Shown: positions 26,056-34,958, numbered from the stretch's first letter. The stretch: DNA of 64,000 nucleotides from Carnobacterium_A antarcticum (GCF_042658365.1 NZ_JBHSQC010000015.1); one strand, 5' to 3'. Numbers and translations are program-made. The notes: generated from the letters alone by a model not told the origin.

Positions 26056-26123
26056 AACTACTCTATTTATGTATCTTTTAAGAATTTAAAATTAAAGGTT
26101 GAAAGTTTATACTAAAATTTGCT

Positions 26124-26168
26124 AAAAACAATCCTTTACAAATATTATATTCGTAAAGGATTGTTTTT
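26124..26168 (+). terminator. Terminator of glmS
   Basis: A 16-bp stem (26124-26139 with 26153-26168), 13-nt loop, ending in T5. Confidence 0.92.
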
Positions 26169-26257
26169 ACTTATGCAAAACGATAATAAACTTTAAACAT
26201 AATGTTTTAAATACTGTGCAGTTGAGGCGAACTCTTATCTCCTTTTTTCGCCTTGAT

Positions 26258-26286
26258 TTGTAACTAGCTGTTATTAATGCGATAAT
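26258..26286 (+). promoter_or_regulatory. Promoter of the carboxyethylornithine synthase-like gene
   Basis: TTGTAA (26258-26263), 17 bp, GATAAT (26281-26286), about 56 bases before the ATG at 26343. A small stem AGGCGAA/TTCGCCT lies just upstream (26225-26253). Confidence 0.65.
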
Positions 26287-26342
26287 AAGGTACTATGTCC
26301 GGCTTTCTCGTACATAATGATCACATATAGGAGGTTAGGAAT

Positions 26343-27368
26343 ATGCTGCACAAACAACTGAAAACTATCGGATTTGTCAACAGTCACAAAGCTGGTGAGA
26401 AGCGGATCGCCTTGCTGCCTAGAGACATTGCACAGTTACAACATCGAGAAGCTTTATTTTTTGAAGAAAACTATGGAAGCGGTTTAAACATTTCTGATAC
26501 TGAATATGCGGCTTTAGGTTGTCAGATTGTTTCGAGAGAAATTGCTTTAGCGCAAGATATCATCTGCGATCCTAAAATTGGAGACGCTACCTTTTTAAAG
26601 GATTTACACCCAGGACAAACATTATTCGGTTGGATCCATGCTGTCCAGAACAAAGAAGTAACCGATACATTATTAGCTAATGAGCTTTCAGCATACGCTT
26701 GGGAAGACATGTATGAAGATAATCGGCATTCTTACTGGCGCAACAATGAACTGGCCGGCGAAGCAGCCGTCATGCACGCCTATCAATTAAATGGCGTTAT
26801 GCCTTACGATACCAAAGTTGCCCTTTTAGGTCGCGGCAATACTGCACGAGGCGCACAACGTATTTTAACCGGTTTAGGAGCAGATGTTCGAGTTTACGAC
26901 CGTCGCCAAGAAAAACTGTTCCGAAAAGAAATGACTGAATTTGATGTGATCGTTAATGCTGTTTTATGGGATACTTCTCGTAAAGACCATCTTGTTTATC
27001 AAACAGATTTAAAACATCTTAAACCTGGTACGATGATCATTGATGTCAGCTGTGATGAACATGGCGCCATCGAAACGACTGTTCCCACTTCTTTAGAAGA
27101 CCCGATTTATGAAATAGATGGTGTTGTCCACTATACCGTTGATCATACTCCAACTATCTTTTATCGTTCTTCTTCAAGCGCTATTTCAAACGAGACCGCT
27201 AAGTATATCGATGACTTGGTTGAAAATCAGCCTAATGAAATTCTAGAGAATGCTTTGATTATTGAGCGAGGATATATCATTGACGAGCGGATCAATCAAT
27301 TTCAGAATAGACCGGTCTCTGATTCTTTAATAAACTCAGACCGGCAAGATCCAGCTTCAGCAATGTAA
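26343..27368 (+). CDS. ceo: N5-(carboxyethyl)ornithine synthase-like, alanine dehydrogenase/PNT family
   Basis: The family condenses pyruvate with the side-chain amine of ornithine (or lysine) and reduces it with NADPH, as shown for the lactococcal enzyme. The 341-residue protein has the alanine-dehydrogenase N-domain (SHKAGEKRIALLPRDI, GWIHAVQ) and a nucleotide fold at KVALLGRGNTARGAQ; PIYE, HTPTIFYR and TMIIDVSCDEHGAIE match that enzyme as I recall it. A true alanine dehydrogenase would be longer. The ATG follows GGAGGTTAGGAAT. A single-gene unit with its own promoter and terminator. Confidence 0.78.
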   Translation: MLHKQLKTIGFVNSHKAGEKRIALLPRDIAQLQHREALFFEENYGSGLNISDTEYAALGCQIVSREIALAQDIICDPKIGDATFLKDLHPGQTLFGWIHAVQNKEVTDTLLANELSAYAWEDMYEDNRHSYWRNNELAGEAAVMHAYQLNGVMPYDTKVALLGRGNTARGAQRILTGLGADVRVYDRRQEKLFRKEMTEFDVIVNAVLWDTSRKDHLVYQTDLKHLKPGTMIIDVSCDEHGAIETTVPTSLEDPIYEIDGVVHYTVDHTPTIFYRSSSSAISNETAKYIDDLVENQPNEILENALIIERGYIIDERINQFQNRPVSDSLINSDRQDPASAM

Positions 27369-27377
27369 ATAAGAAAA

Positions 27378-27410
27378 GAAGAGGTTGGGACAAAAGTCCC
27401 AACCTCTTTT
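27378..27410 (+). terminator. Terminator of the ceo-like gene
   Basis: AAGAGGTTGGGAC (27378-27390) pairs exactly with GTCCCAACCTCTT (27395-27407) around AAAA, then T. Confidence 0.93.
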
Positions 27411-27438
27411 GCATATCCGAATATTTATTCTAGAACGT

Positions 27439-27585
27439 NNNNNNNNNNNNNNNNNNNNNNNNNNNNNNNNNNNNNNNNNNNNNNNNNNNNNNNNNNNNNN
27501 NNNNNNNNNNNNNNNNNNNNNNNNNNNNNNNNNNNNNNNNNNNNNNNNNNNNNNNNNNNNNNNNNNNNNNNNNNNNNNNNNNNNN
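27439..27585. other. Sequence gap (147 N)
   Basis: A run of undetermined bases between the ceo-like terminator and the stop of the lysine transporter gene. No gene needs to lie inside: both flanking genes end outside it. Confidence 1.
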
Positions 27586-27588
27586 CCA

Positions 27589-29307
27589 TTATTTGCTGCT
27601 ATCCGTAACAGGTTCCTCAACGTGTTTGCCGAAGAAATAAACAGTGGCAACTGTCACGATCATCGCAATCGGCATCACGATCCAAATGGATATCCCTAGT
27701 CCAACAGGAATAAATCCGAAAACAACAGCGATAGTAGCAACCACAATTGCATACAACAATTGGGTCTTCACATGTTCTAAATGATCTGCTCCAGCTCCCA
27801 TCGACGATAAAATAGTTGTATCGGAAATCGGTGAACAATGATCCCCGAAAATAGCTCCCGTCAAGACAGCACCGGTAGTCATAACAATAAATTCTGGATC
27901 ATTAGACAATGCAGCAGATAACGGTATTGCCAGTGGCATCAAAATTCCCATCGCTCCATAAGAAGTCCCTGTTGCAAATGAAATAATCGAACCAAGAATA
28001 AAAATGACAGAAGGCAATAAGAAAGCAGGCATTGAATCTGATAATAACGAAACTAAAAATTCAGCTGTACCCAATTCTCCAATAACGGCACTTAAGGACC
28101 AAGCCAATAACAAAATAGCTCCAGTAACGATCAATGACTTCATTCCGTTGATCCAAGTATCAACTGCTTCACCCCAAGTAAAGATTTTTTTCGACACGCC
28201 CATCGTCATCGCTACGATACTTGCCAACAAAGCTGCCTGGAACAAAACGATACTCGCATCTGAAGCACCAAAGGCTTCTTGTATAGCTAAAAGCGAAACA
28301 GGGCTTGTTTTTAGAACTTCTATAGCCGCAGCTTCGCCGCTTTCCATAATGGCAGCATACCCATTGAAATAGAAACCGACAAATGCTGCTATGATCAACG
28401 TTCCAATTGGAATCACCATGTTCCAAACACTCAATTTAATTCCTTCAACAGGTTCCATTTCATCCAGTTCAGTTGCTGTAACGACACTAAGGTCTTCCGC
28501 ATCTTGAGCGTTGCGTTTACGCGCTCTCTTTTCAGCGTTTAACATTGGACCAAATTCTTTTAATAAGAGAGCCGTCGCCAATACAAAAGCCAGCATTAAA
28601 AAGTTATAAAAACGATAAGGCAACGTTTGAATAAAAATGCTATAGGCATTGACTGTTTCCCCAATTGCTTCATATCCATCTTTGATCAATCCTACTTCAT
28701 AGCCTACCCATGTTGAAATTAAAGCTATTCCAGCAATAGGGGCAGCTGTGGCATCAACAATAAAAGCTAGTTTTTCTCTGGAGATTCTTTTCTCGTCTGT
28801 TACGGGACGCATTACTGGCCCAACGATCAGCGAGTTGGCATAATCATCAAAAAACATTAAAATCCCTAGAATCCATGTAATGACTTGTGCACTTCTAGGT
28901 CCTTTAGCTTTATTCGATAAGACAGCCGCAACAGCTTTTGCACCTCCCATTTTAGTCATTAGCGCAATCAACCCGCCTATCGTCAAAACTTGCAAAATGA
29001 TTCCGGCATTCCAAGGATCAGCCAAAGAAGTCAACGCGTAATTCACTACACTTAAGAAAGCTTGCATTATCGCAAAAAAGAGCGAACCATTTGCCAAATG
29101 GAGCACATAAGCTCCTGAAAAAACACCAATAAACAACGAAATAATGACGTTTTTAGTCACAAATGCTAATAATATCGAGACAACTGGCGGGACTAATGTA
29201 AACCAACCATAATTGACGGCAGCACCGTCACCATTTGAAAAATTCATACTAGCGGCGAATACCATAAAAACCGCTACGACTAAAACCAAACCAACTTTCT
29301 TCTTCAT
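27589..29307 (-). CDS. lysW: NhaC-family transporter under lysine riboswitch, probable lysine transporter LysW
   Basis: A 572-residue polytopic membrane protein of the NhaC/antiporter family (FGDHCSPISDTTILSSMGAG, SFATGTSYGAMGILMPLAIPL, MFFDDYANSLIVGP). Sequence alone would give 'Na+/H+ antiporter', but a complete lysine riboswitch with terminator precedes it, so it most likely moves lysine, as predicted for LysW/YvsH. Start ATG 29307 lies behind GGGAGTAAGGAA; the frame is open ten codons upstream but lacks a site. The stop codon is three bases from the N gap. Confidence 0.88.
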   Translation of the reverse strand: MKKKVGLVLVVAVFMVFAASMNFSNGDGAAVNYGWFTLVPPVVSILLAFVTKNVIISLFIGVFSGAYVLHLANGSLFFAIMQAFLSVVNYALTSLADPWNAGIILQVLTIGGLIALMTKMGGAKAVAAVLSNKAKGPRSAQVITWILGILMFFDDYANSLIVGPVMRPVTDEKRISREKLAFIVDATAAPIAGIALISTWVGYEVGLIKDGYEAIGETVNAYSIFIQTLPYRFYNFLMLAFVLATALLLKEFGPMLNAEKRARKRNAQDAEDLSVVTATELDEMEPVEGIKLSVWNMVIPIGTLIIAAFVGFYFNGYAAIMESGEAAAIEVLKTSPVSLLAIQEAFGASDASIVLFQAALLASIVAMTMGVSKKIFTWGEAVDTWINGMKSLIVTGAILLLAWSLSAVIGELGTAEFLVSLLSDSMPAFLLPSVIFILGSIISFATGTSYGAMGILMPLAIPLSAALSNDPEFIVMTTGAVLTGAIFGDHCSPISDTTILSSMGAGADHLEHVKTQLLYAIVVATIAVVFGFIPVGLGISIWIVMPIAMIVTVATVYFFGKHVEEPVTDSSK

Positions 29308-29340
29308 TTCCTTACTCCCTTTCCTATTTGAACGCAAAAA

Positions 29341-29586
29341 ACGCCTTGAGTTCTATTCAACTCAAGGCGTACTTTATGTATTCATTCATACACTTCAATA
29401 CCCTTTGTTGATAGTCCTCCACAAATTCATACCTGAAATTTTGTGACAGTGCTGAGCATATTCTGCTCAACCCCAGCAATCAACAGTTTGGCTCTGTCGA
29501 ACACTTCGGCGATTTCCCCTTTCCAACTACTTCATTGTGCCCTCTCAATAGTTGTACTCTTAAAAATCGCGCCTCTATCTTTACTT
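29341..29586 (-). ncRNA. Lysine riboswitch (L-box) with terminator
   Basis: On the minus strand the conserved L-box blocks appear in order: GATAGAGGCGCGATT (from 29581), GGGGAAATCGCCGAAGTG, GCTGGGGTTGAGCAGAA, GCACTGTCAC and TGGAGGACTATC (to about 29409), with GATAG and CTATC closing P1. A 12-bp perfect hairpin (29341-29352 with 29359-29370) followed by T6 is the terminator. Lysine binding should stop transcription of the downstream transporter gene. Confidence 0.95.
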
Positions 29587-29618
29587 TAATTAATTTGTTT
29601 TTAAAAAGCTACCTTTCT

Positions 29619-29624
29619 ACTATA
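29619..29624 (-). promoter_or_regulatory. -10 box of the lysine riboswitch transcript
   Basis: TATAGT on the minus strand about 35 bases before the aptamer; the -35 (TGCCAA, 17 bp upstream) is weak. Confidence 0.45.
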
Positions 29625-29730
29625 CGATAGTTCTTAAGATTTGGCATTAATTCTATATGGATGCACATCAAATTCTAATCTTTTTTTTGTTAGAGAATCA
29701 TTTTGTTCCCTTTGCAATTTTGCCTTTAAG

Positions 29731-29750
29731 TTGATTAACTTTTTAATCAA
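29731..29750. promoter_or_regulatory. 20-bp palindromic operator candidate upstream of the NmrA-type SDR
   Basis: TTGATTAA (29731-29738) and TTAATCAA (29743-29750) are exact reverse complements with a 4-bp spacer. Its size and place suit a MarR, HxlR or TetR-type redox regulator; none is encoded next to it. Confidence 0.6.
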
Positions 29751-29770
29751 GCGTAGACTATTTATAGATC

Positions 29771-29784
29771 AGTAAACGCTTTCT
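29771..29784 (+). promoter_or_regulatory. cre (CcpA) site
   Basis: AGTAAACGCTTTCT matches the cre consensus TGWAARCGYTWNCW at 13 of 14 positions. It lies between the promoter region and the ribosome binding site of the SDR, a repressing (roadblock) position. Confidence 0.65.
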
Positions 29785-29807
29785 GTTTAAATAAGGAGGA
29801 TACAATA

Positions 29808-30680
29808 ATGAAAATCTTAGTCACAGGCGCCACTGGTATGCTGGGTAGTAAAGTAGTAGAAGCTTTGTTAAAAAAAGGAGTCCCGCCCGAATCTATTGCA
29901 GTTGCTGTACGTAACCCTGAAAAAGCTGAAAATTTCATTTTACAAGGAATCGATGTTCGTCAAGCTGATTATGAAGATCCGCTTTCTTTAGAACAAGCTT
30001 TTACTGGAATTCACCGTTTATTATTGATTTCTTCTCAAGGCGATGATGATCAACGTATTTTGCACCACAAAAATGCTGTTTTCGCTGCCAAAGCGGCCGG
30101 TATAAACTTTATTGCGTACACCAGTATCAGCAAACCTGAAAACAGTCATTTAAGCATCTCCCATGTTCATCGTGTAACAGAACAACTCATTCATGAAACA
30201 GGGATTCCTTATGCGTTTTTACGAAACAACTGGTACATCGAAAATGAAATAGGTCTTGTAGAAACCATCTTAGCTGGCGAACCGTTAGTTACTTCCGCTG
30301 GCAATGGACGCGTCGGCTGGGTCCCGCGAGTTGATTACGCCGAAGCTGCTGCGGTTGTTTTAGCTGCCGACGGCCATGAAAATAACATTTATGAATTAAC
30401 GGGCACTCCCCAAACGTATGCTGATATGGCACAGATTTTATCAAGTTTAGCAGATAAAGAAGTTCCTGTTTTACAAGTAGAGGATGACGCTTATCGTCAA
30501 ACTTTGATTGATCACAACACTCCAGAAGGGTATCTCGATTTCTATGTAGAAATCCAACAAGCGATACGCCAAGGAGACTTGGATGTCGAGAGTGAAGATT
30601 TGCCGCAACTGCTCAATCGCCCTGCGATCACATTGCAAGAGTCCTTAACGGAAATTGTCCACAAACTTAAAGAACACTAA
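29808..30680 (+). CDS. NmrA/QorB-like SDR family NAD(P)-binding oxidoreductase
   Basis: An atypical SDR of 290 residues with TGATGMLGSKVVEALL at residues 6-21 and the RLLLISSQGDDDQRILHHKN stretch typical of the YtfG/QorB (NADPH-quinone reductase) group. Such enzymes reduce quinones or sense NADP state; no catalytic Tyr-x-x-x-Lys is visible, as in NmrA-like proteins. The ATG follows AAGGAGG by ten bases. A 20-bp palindrome and a cre box precede it, so it is probably both redox-controlled and catabolite-repressed. Confidence 0.8.
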   Translation: MKILVTGATGMLGSKVVEALLKKGVPPESIAVAVRNPEKAENFILQGIDVRQADYEDPLSLEQAFTGIHRLLLISSQGDDDQRILHHKNAVFAAKAAGINFIAYTSISKPENSHLSISHVHRVTEQLIHETGIPYAFLRNNWYIENEIGLVETILAGEPLVTSAGNGRVGWVPRVDYAEAAAVVLAADGHENNIYELTGTPQTYADMAQILSSLADKEVPVLQVEDDAYRQTLIDHNTPEGYLDFYVEIQQAIRQGDLDVESEDLPQLLNRPAITLQESLTEIVHKLKEH

Positions 30681-30769
30681 ACTATTTTAAACTAAAGAAG
30701 GCGTTGAAAATAAACTTTCTTTATTCGTTTACCGCTGCTCTCTTCATTGGTGTTCTAAAAAACAGATGG

Positions 30770-30799
30770 TTGGATATCCTTATTTTCAACTTCTATAAT
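30770..30799 (+). promoter_or_regulatory. Promoter of the serine-rich lipoprotein gene
   Basis: TTGGAT (30770-30775), 18 bp, TATAAT (30794-30799). TTATTTTCAAC in the spacer (30780-30790) is the exact reverse complement of GTTGAAAATAA at 30703-30713, a wide 11-bp inverted repeat. Confidence 0.65.
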
Positions 30800-30884
30800 A
30801 GGGTGTAAGGCAGTTTCTTTAAGATTCGTCCCTGTAATTGATTCACTGACCGTACATTCTAAGCTAAGAAAGGAAGAGTTCTTT

Positions 30885-31751
30885 ATGAAAAATAAGAAAG
30901 TATTTTTGCCTGCATTTATGACACTGGCTGTGTTAGCAGGATGTTCAATGAACAATAACGCTACGGAACAGCAAGCAAGCAGTGCTTCTTCTCAACTAAG
31001 TTCGCAAGAAACAGCTAGCCAAAGCAGTCAATCGGAAAGCTCTATCGAAGAAAAATCCAGCAGCGAAATGACCAGTCAGTCCAGTGACAGCGCTGCAGAA
31101 AATCCGGGCGAACAAGCGACTGACTTGACTCAACAAGAAGTGCTTGAAGCCATTGGAAATGAACTGTATACTGATGCGCCTATTAAATTGCCCAAACAAC
31201 TTCCAATGAAAGAAGGAAAACATTTGAGTGCAACCACTTCTTCTAAATCCGGTATGTATGCGATTGTTTTCTATGAAAGCGATGAACCTATTCCTATCAA
31301 TAACCAACAATTAACAGATGGTACCAGTTCAGCTGAACAAATCGCTCGATTAACCGTTCAACAGTACCCTTCACAAAAAGAAGCCGATGAGCAAATAGCC
31401 TACCAAACATTCAGCGAGCAAGGCGGACAAGAAGTTGATCTAGGCTATGACATCACTGGTTACCAAGACGCAGGGGCCGGTTCTGTTTATACAGGTTGGA
31501 ATGAAGGACAGTGGGCGCTAGCTTCTCATGCGAGGACCGAAAATAGCGAACAAGGAGTTGCATTGGCAAAAGAAGCTGTAGAATTTTTAGAAAATAACCT
31601 GCTTCCCATTCCTGATCCGCATGGGTTTGCTCATCTTGATGTTGAACAAGGAGACAACCGTATTCTTTGGCAAGATGAAATGACCGTTTATACTATTGAT
31701 CAAGTGGTTAATCCAATAGATGCCCTCATGATTGCTGTCGCATTTGACTAA
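30885..31751 (+). CDS. Lipoprotein with Ser-rich linker, function unknown
   Basis: A secreted lipoprotein of 288 residues: signal peptide with lipobox LAGC (Cys 20), then a Ser/Gln/Glu-rich unstructured linker to about residue 78, then a globular domain starting LTQQEVLEAIGNELYTDAPIKLPKQLPMKEGKHLSA. I do not recognise a named family; similar cell-surface lipoproteins with this architecture are common in lactic acid bacteria. Start behind AAGGAAG. Single gene with its own promoter and terminator. Confidence 0.75.
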   Translation: MKNKKVFLPAFMTLAVLAGCSMNNNATEQQASSASSQLSSQETASQSSQSESSIEEKSSSEMTSQSSDSAAENPGEQATDLTQQEVLEAIGNELYTDAPIKLPKQLPMKEGKHLSATTSSKSGMYAIVFYESDEPIPINNQQLTDGTSSAEQIARLTVQQYPSQKEADEQIAYQTFSEQGGQEVDLGYDITGYQDAGAGSVYTGWNEGQWALASHARTENSEQGVALAKEAVEFLENNLLPIPDPHGFAHLDVEQGDNRILWQDEMTVYTIDQVVNPIDALMIAVAFD

Positions 31752-31758
31752 CATAAGT

Positions 31759-31799
31759 TCCTATCCTTTTCTAAACGAATCAAGGATAGGAGTTTTTTT
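31759..31799 (+). terminator. Terminator of the lipoprotein gene
   Basis: TCCTATCCTT (31759-31768) pairs with AAGGATAGGA (31782-31791), followed by GTTTTTTT. Confidence 0.9.
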
Positions 31800-31800
31800 A

Positions 31801-32505
31801 TTAACCATCAATTTTATAGGGCTCTTTCACTGACTCTGCATAAGTCTTCCAGTATAAACCGTGTTCCCTTGACCATTCTGCGTATGCAATTTCAGTTACC
31901 TGAGATTGGCCTTCTTCTTTTAAAATGTCTAATAACCAATCTTTAGTTTGATGGATACTTAGAAGAGCTTTCTCATTGATTGCTCCTTCATCTATTAAAA
32001 GGATAGTGAGCACCGCGTCTTCTTCTTCATTTCTCATCACACTGATCGTTCCTCCTGTTTCAAGAATCACGTATTTTGCTTCTTTCAAAGAAAAACAATT
32101 TTGTTGCCGCATCATCGTTCTCAACTGTTCCATTTCTACATGGTTGCTATTTAATCCTTTTATATTCAGTTGCCCGTCTTGTACTAATATACACGGTTGG
32201 CCTTTGATCCATTTATTGATGGTAGAATTTTTTTGAACAAGGGCCTCGATAATATAAATCATCACTCCCCATACTGTCAATGCCAGAAAAAAATGACTTA
32301 ACTTGATCTTTTCATCATAAATCGTTTCTTCTAAAAGACCGCCTAACACTAGAGTATAAATCAAATCGAATGGCGTGATATCGGACATACTTTTTTTACC
32401 TAATAAACGGGTAAAAAGCAACAGTCCAACTAACCCAAAAGCAACCTTTAACACAATACTCCCATACATAGCAGATAATCCTCTCTTTAAGCCAATATTT
32501 TTCAA
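31801..32505 (-). CDS. DUF421 (YetF-like) membrane protein
   Basis: A 234-residue protein with three membrane segments in the first 90 residues (LKVAFGLVGLLLFTRLLGKKSMSDITPFDLIYTLVLGG region) and a cytoplasmic C-terminal domain (KWIKGQPCILVQDGQLNIKGL, MRQQNCFSLKEAKYVILETGG). This matches the DUF421/YetF family, linked to spore or envelope stress in Bacillus, with no known activity. Start is TTG 32505 with GGGAG eight bases before. It converges on the lipoprotein gene; their ends share a terminator region. Confidence 0.82.
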   Translation of the reverse strand: MKNIGLKRGLSAMYGSIVLKVAFGLVGLLLFTRLLGKKSMSDITPFDLIYTLVLGGLLEETIYDEKIKLSHFFLALTVWGVMIYIIEALVQKNSTINKWIKGQPCILVQDGQLNIKGLNSNHVEMEQLRTMMRQQNCFSLKEAKYVILETGGTISVMRNEEEDAVLTILLIDEGAINEKALLSIHQTKDWLLDILKEEGQSQVTEIAYAEWSREHGLYWKTYAESVKEPYKIDG

Positions 32506-32755
32506 ACGGTATTCTCCCTTCTTTATTCTAACCTTTCTACTAGAAAAGTACTATCGAAGCGACTGAGGTGTTTGCTGACCCGGTCAGCTCAACAGCTTTA
32601 TTAACCAATGAGCTGCTCTATTCGAATGAACAGAGCGAAATAACCCGAGTTTATTTTAAGAATCTGTTAAACTAATGTTACCTCTATCGCCGCAACCTAG
32701 GTGTGTGACTGCCAAAGAACCTAAAGAAAGAAAAGTGAATGAAAGGATGAGCATT

Positions 32756-33019
32756 ATGCCAAAAATCAAGCGTAAAGAAAACGACGTTGAAATTGTATCT
32801 AAGCGTTTCAAAATTTATTTCCAGAAGAAATACCAAGTTATTTCCTTAACGAACGATGTTATTACTGGGTTAATGTTTATTGCTGGGAGCTTATTGAACC
32901 TTTTTGGAGCTCCTGCTATTTATGGCAATGTTATTTATTTACTAGCCAGTATCTTCTTAACCATACGCCCTCTCCTTAAAATTTTCCGTCATACTTGGAT
33001 TTCTAAAACAAAGAAATAA
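32756..33019 (+). CDS. YrhK-domain small membrane protein
   Basis: An 87-residue protein with a basic N-terminus, two membrane segments (about 38-55 and 60-76) and the pattern LTNDVITGLMFIAGSLLNLF of the YrhK-like family, whose role is unknown. I choose ATG 32756 because AAAGG at 32742-32746 lies nine bases upstream; the ATG at 32747 abuts it. A further-open frame to 32675 has no site. It stands alone. Confidence 0.7.
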   Translation: MPKIKRKENDVEIVSKRFKIYFQKKYQVISLTNDVITGLMFIAGSLLNLFGAPAIYGNVIYLLASIFLTIRPLLKIFRHTWISKTKK

Positions 33020-33163
33020 GCAAACAAGAGAACGATTTATGGTTTATTGATTGTTTTCAATTGCTAATTAATGCAGAACAAACTGCTAAATAATGTTACT
33101 ATGGAAGGAGATGAGACGATAAACGGTCAGTTCGATCAGAGCTGATTTAAAAAGGAGACTGGC

Positions 33164-34261
33164 ATGAATTATTTTAAAAAATCATCATTATTATTTTGGA
33201 CTCTATGGCTATTAGCAGTAGCTGCTATTATTTATATAGCTTCTCAAATCAGTTTTATTTTCCACCCTATCTTTATCTTGTTTTCTACGCTTTTTATACC
33301 TATCTTAAGCGCAGGCTTTTTATTTTATTTACTAAATCCCTTAGTCAAACTTATGCAAAAAATGAGAATCAAACGCCCTTACGCCATTGTTTTGATGATG
33401 ATTTTATTTATTGGCGGAATGATCTCTTTTATCATTAAAATTGCACCTGCCTTAATGGAACAACTGACCGAATTGGTTATTAATATTCCAGTTTTAATTG
33501 AGAATATCGAAATTCATGCTGAAGATTTAAAATTGCTTCCAGGACTTACGAACATAAATGTCGATGAAACATTGACTCGTTTGAATCTTTCTCTTGATAC
33601 CATTTCAAAAACGATTTTGTCTAGCTTTACAACGAGCATCAGTTCTATTATTTCTACCATCACTAGTGTAGCCATTGCCTTGATCACTGTTCCAATCATA
33701 TTATTCTACATGTTTCATGATGGCGAGAAATTTAAACCTGCTGTTGCAGCGATTTTCCCTAAAAACTTTCAAAAGCATGTGTTTGAATTGCTCCCCCAGA
33801 TAAACGACGTCATCTCTTCTTATATCAGCGGCAAAGGATTAGCTAGTATTGTAGTGGCTATCTTGATGTATTTCGGTTTTTTAATGGTCGGTATACCCTA
33901 CACTTTGCTATTGGCTATCATTAATGGCGCAACCAATCTTATCCCTTACATCGGTCCTTTCATTGGTGCAGCCCCTGCTTTTATTATCGGATTAACGATT
34001 TCTCCTGGGACCGCTTTTTTTGTTGCTTTAGTCGTTTTTATCGTTCAGCAAGTAGACGCTAACTTTTTAACTCCAAAATTTGTCGGAAAATCTCTAGCGA
34101 TTCATCCGTTAACCATTATTTTTATTTTATTAGTAGCAGGAAAAATGTTTGGGATCGTTGGAATCATCTTCGGAGTCCCAGCTTTCGCAGTGATTAAAAC
34201 AATTATCGTCTATATTAAGGACACTCGAACAGCTGCCAAAGAAATAAAAAAACCAAGGTAG
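33164..34261 (+). CDS. AI-2E family transporter (UPF0118/PerM)
   Basis: A 365-residue membrane protein with about eight hydrophobic segments. Family features are a long middle region rich in Leu/Ile (residues 105-170), the PIILFYMFHDGEKF motif, and GATNLIPYIGPFIGAAPAFIIGL. Members export AI-2, act as Na+/H+ antiporters or permeases; the substrate here is unknown. Start behind AAAGGAG. Transcribed alone and ended by a strong terminator. Confidence 0.88.
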   Translation: MNYFKKSSLLFWTLWLLAVAAIIYIASQISFIFHPIFILFSTLFIPILSAGFLFYLLNPLVKLMQKMRIKRPYAIVLMMILFIGGMISFIIKIAPALMEQLTELVINIPVLIENIEIHAEDLKLLPGLTNINVDETLTRLNLSLDTISKTILSSFTTSISSIISTITSVAIALITVPIILFYMFHDGEKFKPAVAAIFPKNFQKHVFELLPQINDVISSYISGKGLASIVVAILMYFGFLMVGIPYTLLLAIINGATNLIPYIGPFIGAAPAFIIGLTISPGTAFFVALVVFIVQQVDANFLTPKFVGKSLAIHPLTIIFILLVAGKMFGIVGIIFGVPAFAVIKTIIVYIKDTRTAAKEIKKPR

Positions 34262-34280
34262 AAAAACGACCGCCATGCTG

Positions 34281-34332
34281 AAAAGCTCTCTTTATTTCCA
34301 ACTGTTTAATGGAAATTAAAGAGAGCTTTTTT
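34281..34332. terminator. Bidirectional terminator after the AI-2E-family gene
   Basis: AAAAGCTCTCTTTA (34281-34294) pairs exactly with TAAAGAGAGCTTTT (34317-34330), with an inner TCCA/TGGA stem and a further T-run. It faces the convergent vanZ-like gene. Confidence 0.93.
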
Positions 34333-34352
34333 GACAAGTTTTAAAATTCTAC

Positions 34353-34958
34353 CTATTTAGTCATCATTCGCTTAACAAAACGAGCATTCATAAGTTGGTA
34401 CCCTACGAATAATCCCATATAATTTAAAAATAGGTCACTCACATTAAAAGACCCTATGCCTACTATGTATTGAACAAGTTCTACTGAGAATAAAGGAACA
34501 AATGCTTTTGCCACTATTTTCTTAAGGTTGAATCGCTTCAAATAAGAACCTAAGGGAACAAAACAAGCTAGGTTAAAGAACGGATCCACGCCACTGCCGC
34601 TTAACAATTCTCCAACAAAAGCTAAAGGGTTTAACGTCGTTCCTTGACGGCTTGAACTGTTGAAAAACAAAAAGCCGATCAAGGCTATCAAATACACGAG
34701 TGAAGAAAGTTTTATGTTCTTTAGACTCTTTGTACGGTAAATGATGCGATAAAGGGTTCTTGCTAAAAGAAAAGCCAAACACAAAGATACCATTAATGAA
34801 ATAATGAGGCTATCTGGCAAGATGTAAATCGGCTTTAAATATAAGGCCAATTTCTGTTGAATGATGGTTTGGTAAAACCAATTTATCACGAGAAAACTGA
34901 TGAGCATTAAAAAGATGAACACACGACGTTTATTTTTCTTTCCTTTGAATAGTTGCAT
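34353..34958 (-). CDS. VanZ family membrane protein
   Basis: A 201-residue protein with five membrane segments. VanZ-domain marks are the extracytoplasmic FFNLACFVPLGSYLKRF motif and the DLFLNYMGLFVGY C-terminal helix. VanZ relatives influence lipoglycopeptide susceptibility in some hosts, but most are uncharacterised. Start ATG 34958 follows GGAG by seven bases; the frame is open 20 codons upstream with no signal. Confidence 0.82.
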   Translation of the reverse strand: MQLFKGKKNKRRVFIFLMLISFLVINWFYQTIIQQKLALYLKPIYILPDSLIISLMVSLCLAFLLARTLYRIIYRTKSLKNIKLSSLVYLIALIGFLFFNSSSRQGTTLNPLAFVGELLSGSGVDPFFNLACFVPLGSYLKRFNLKKIVAKAFVPLFSVELVQYIVGIGSFNVSDLFLNYMGLFVGYQLMNARFVKRMMTK

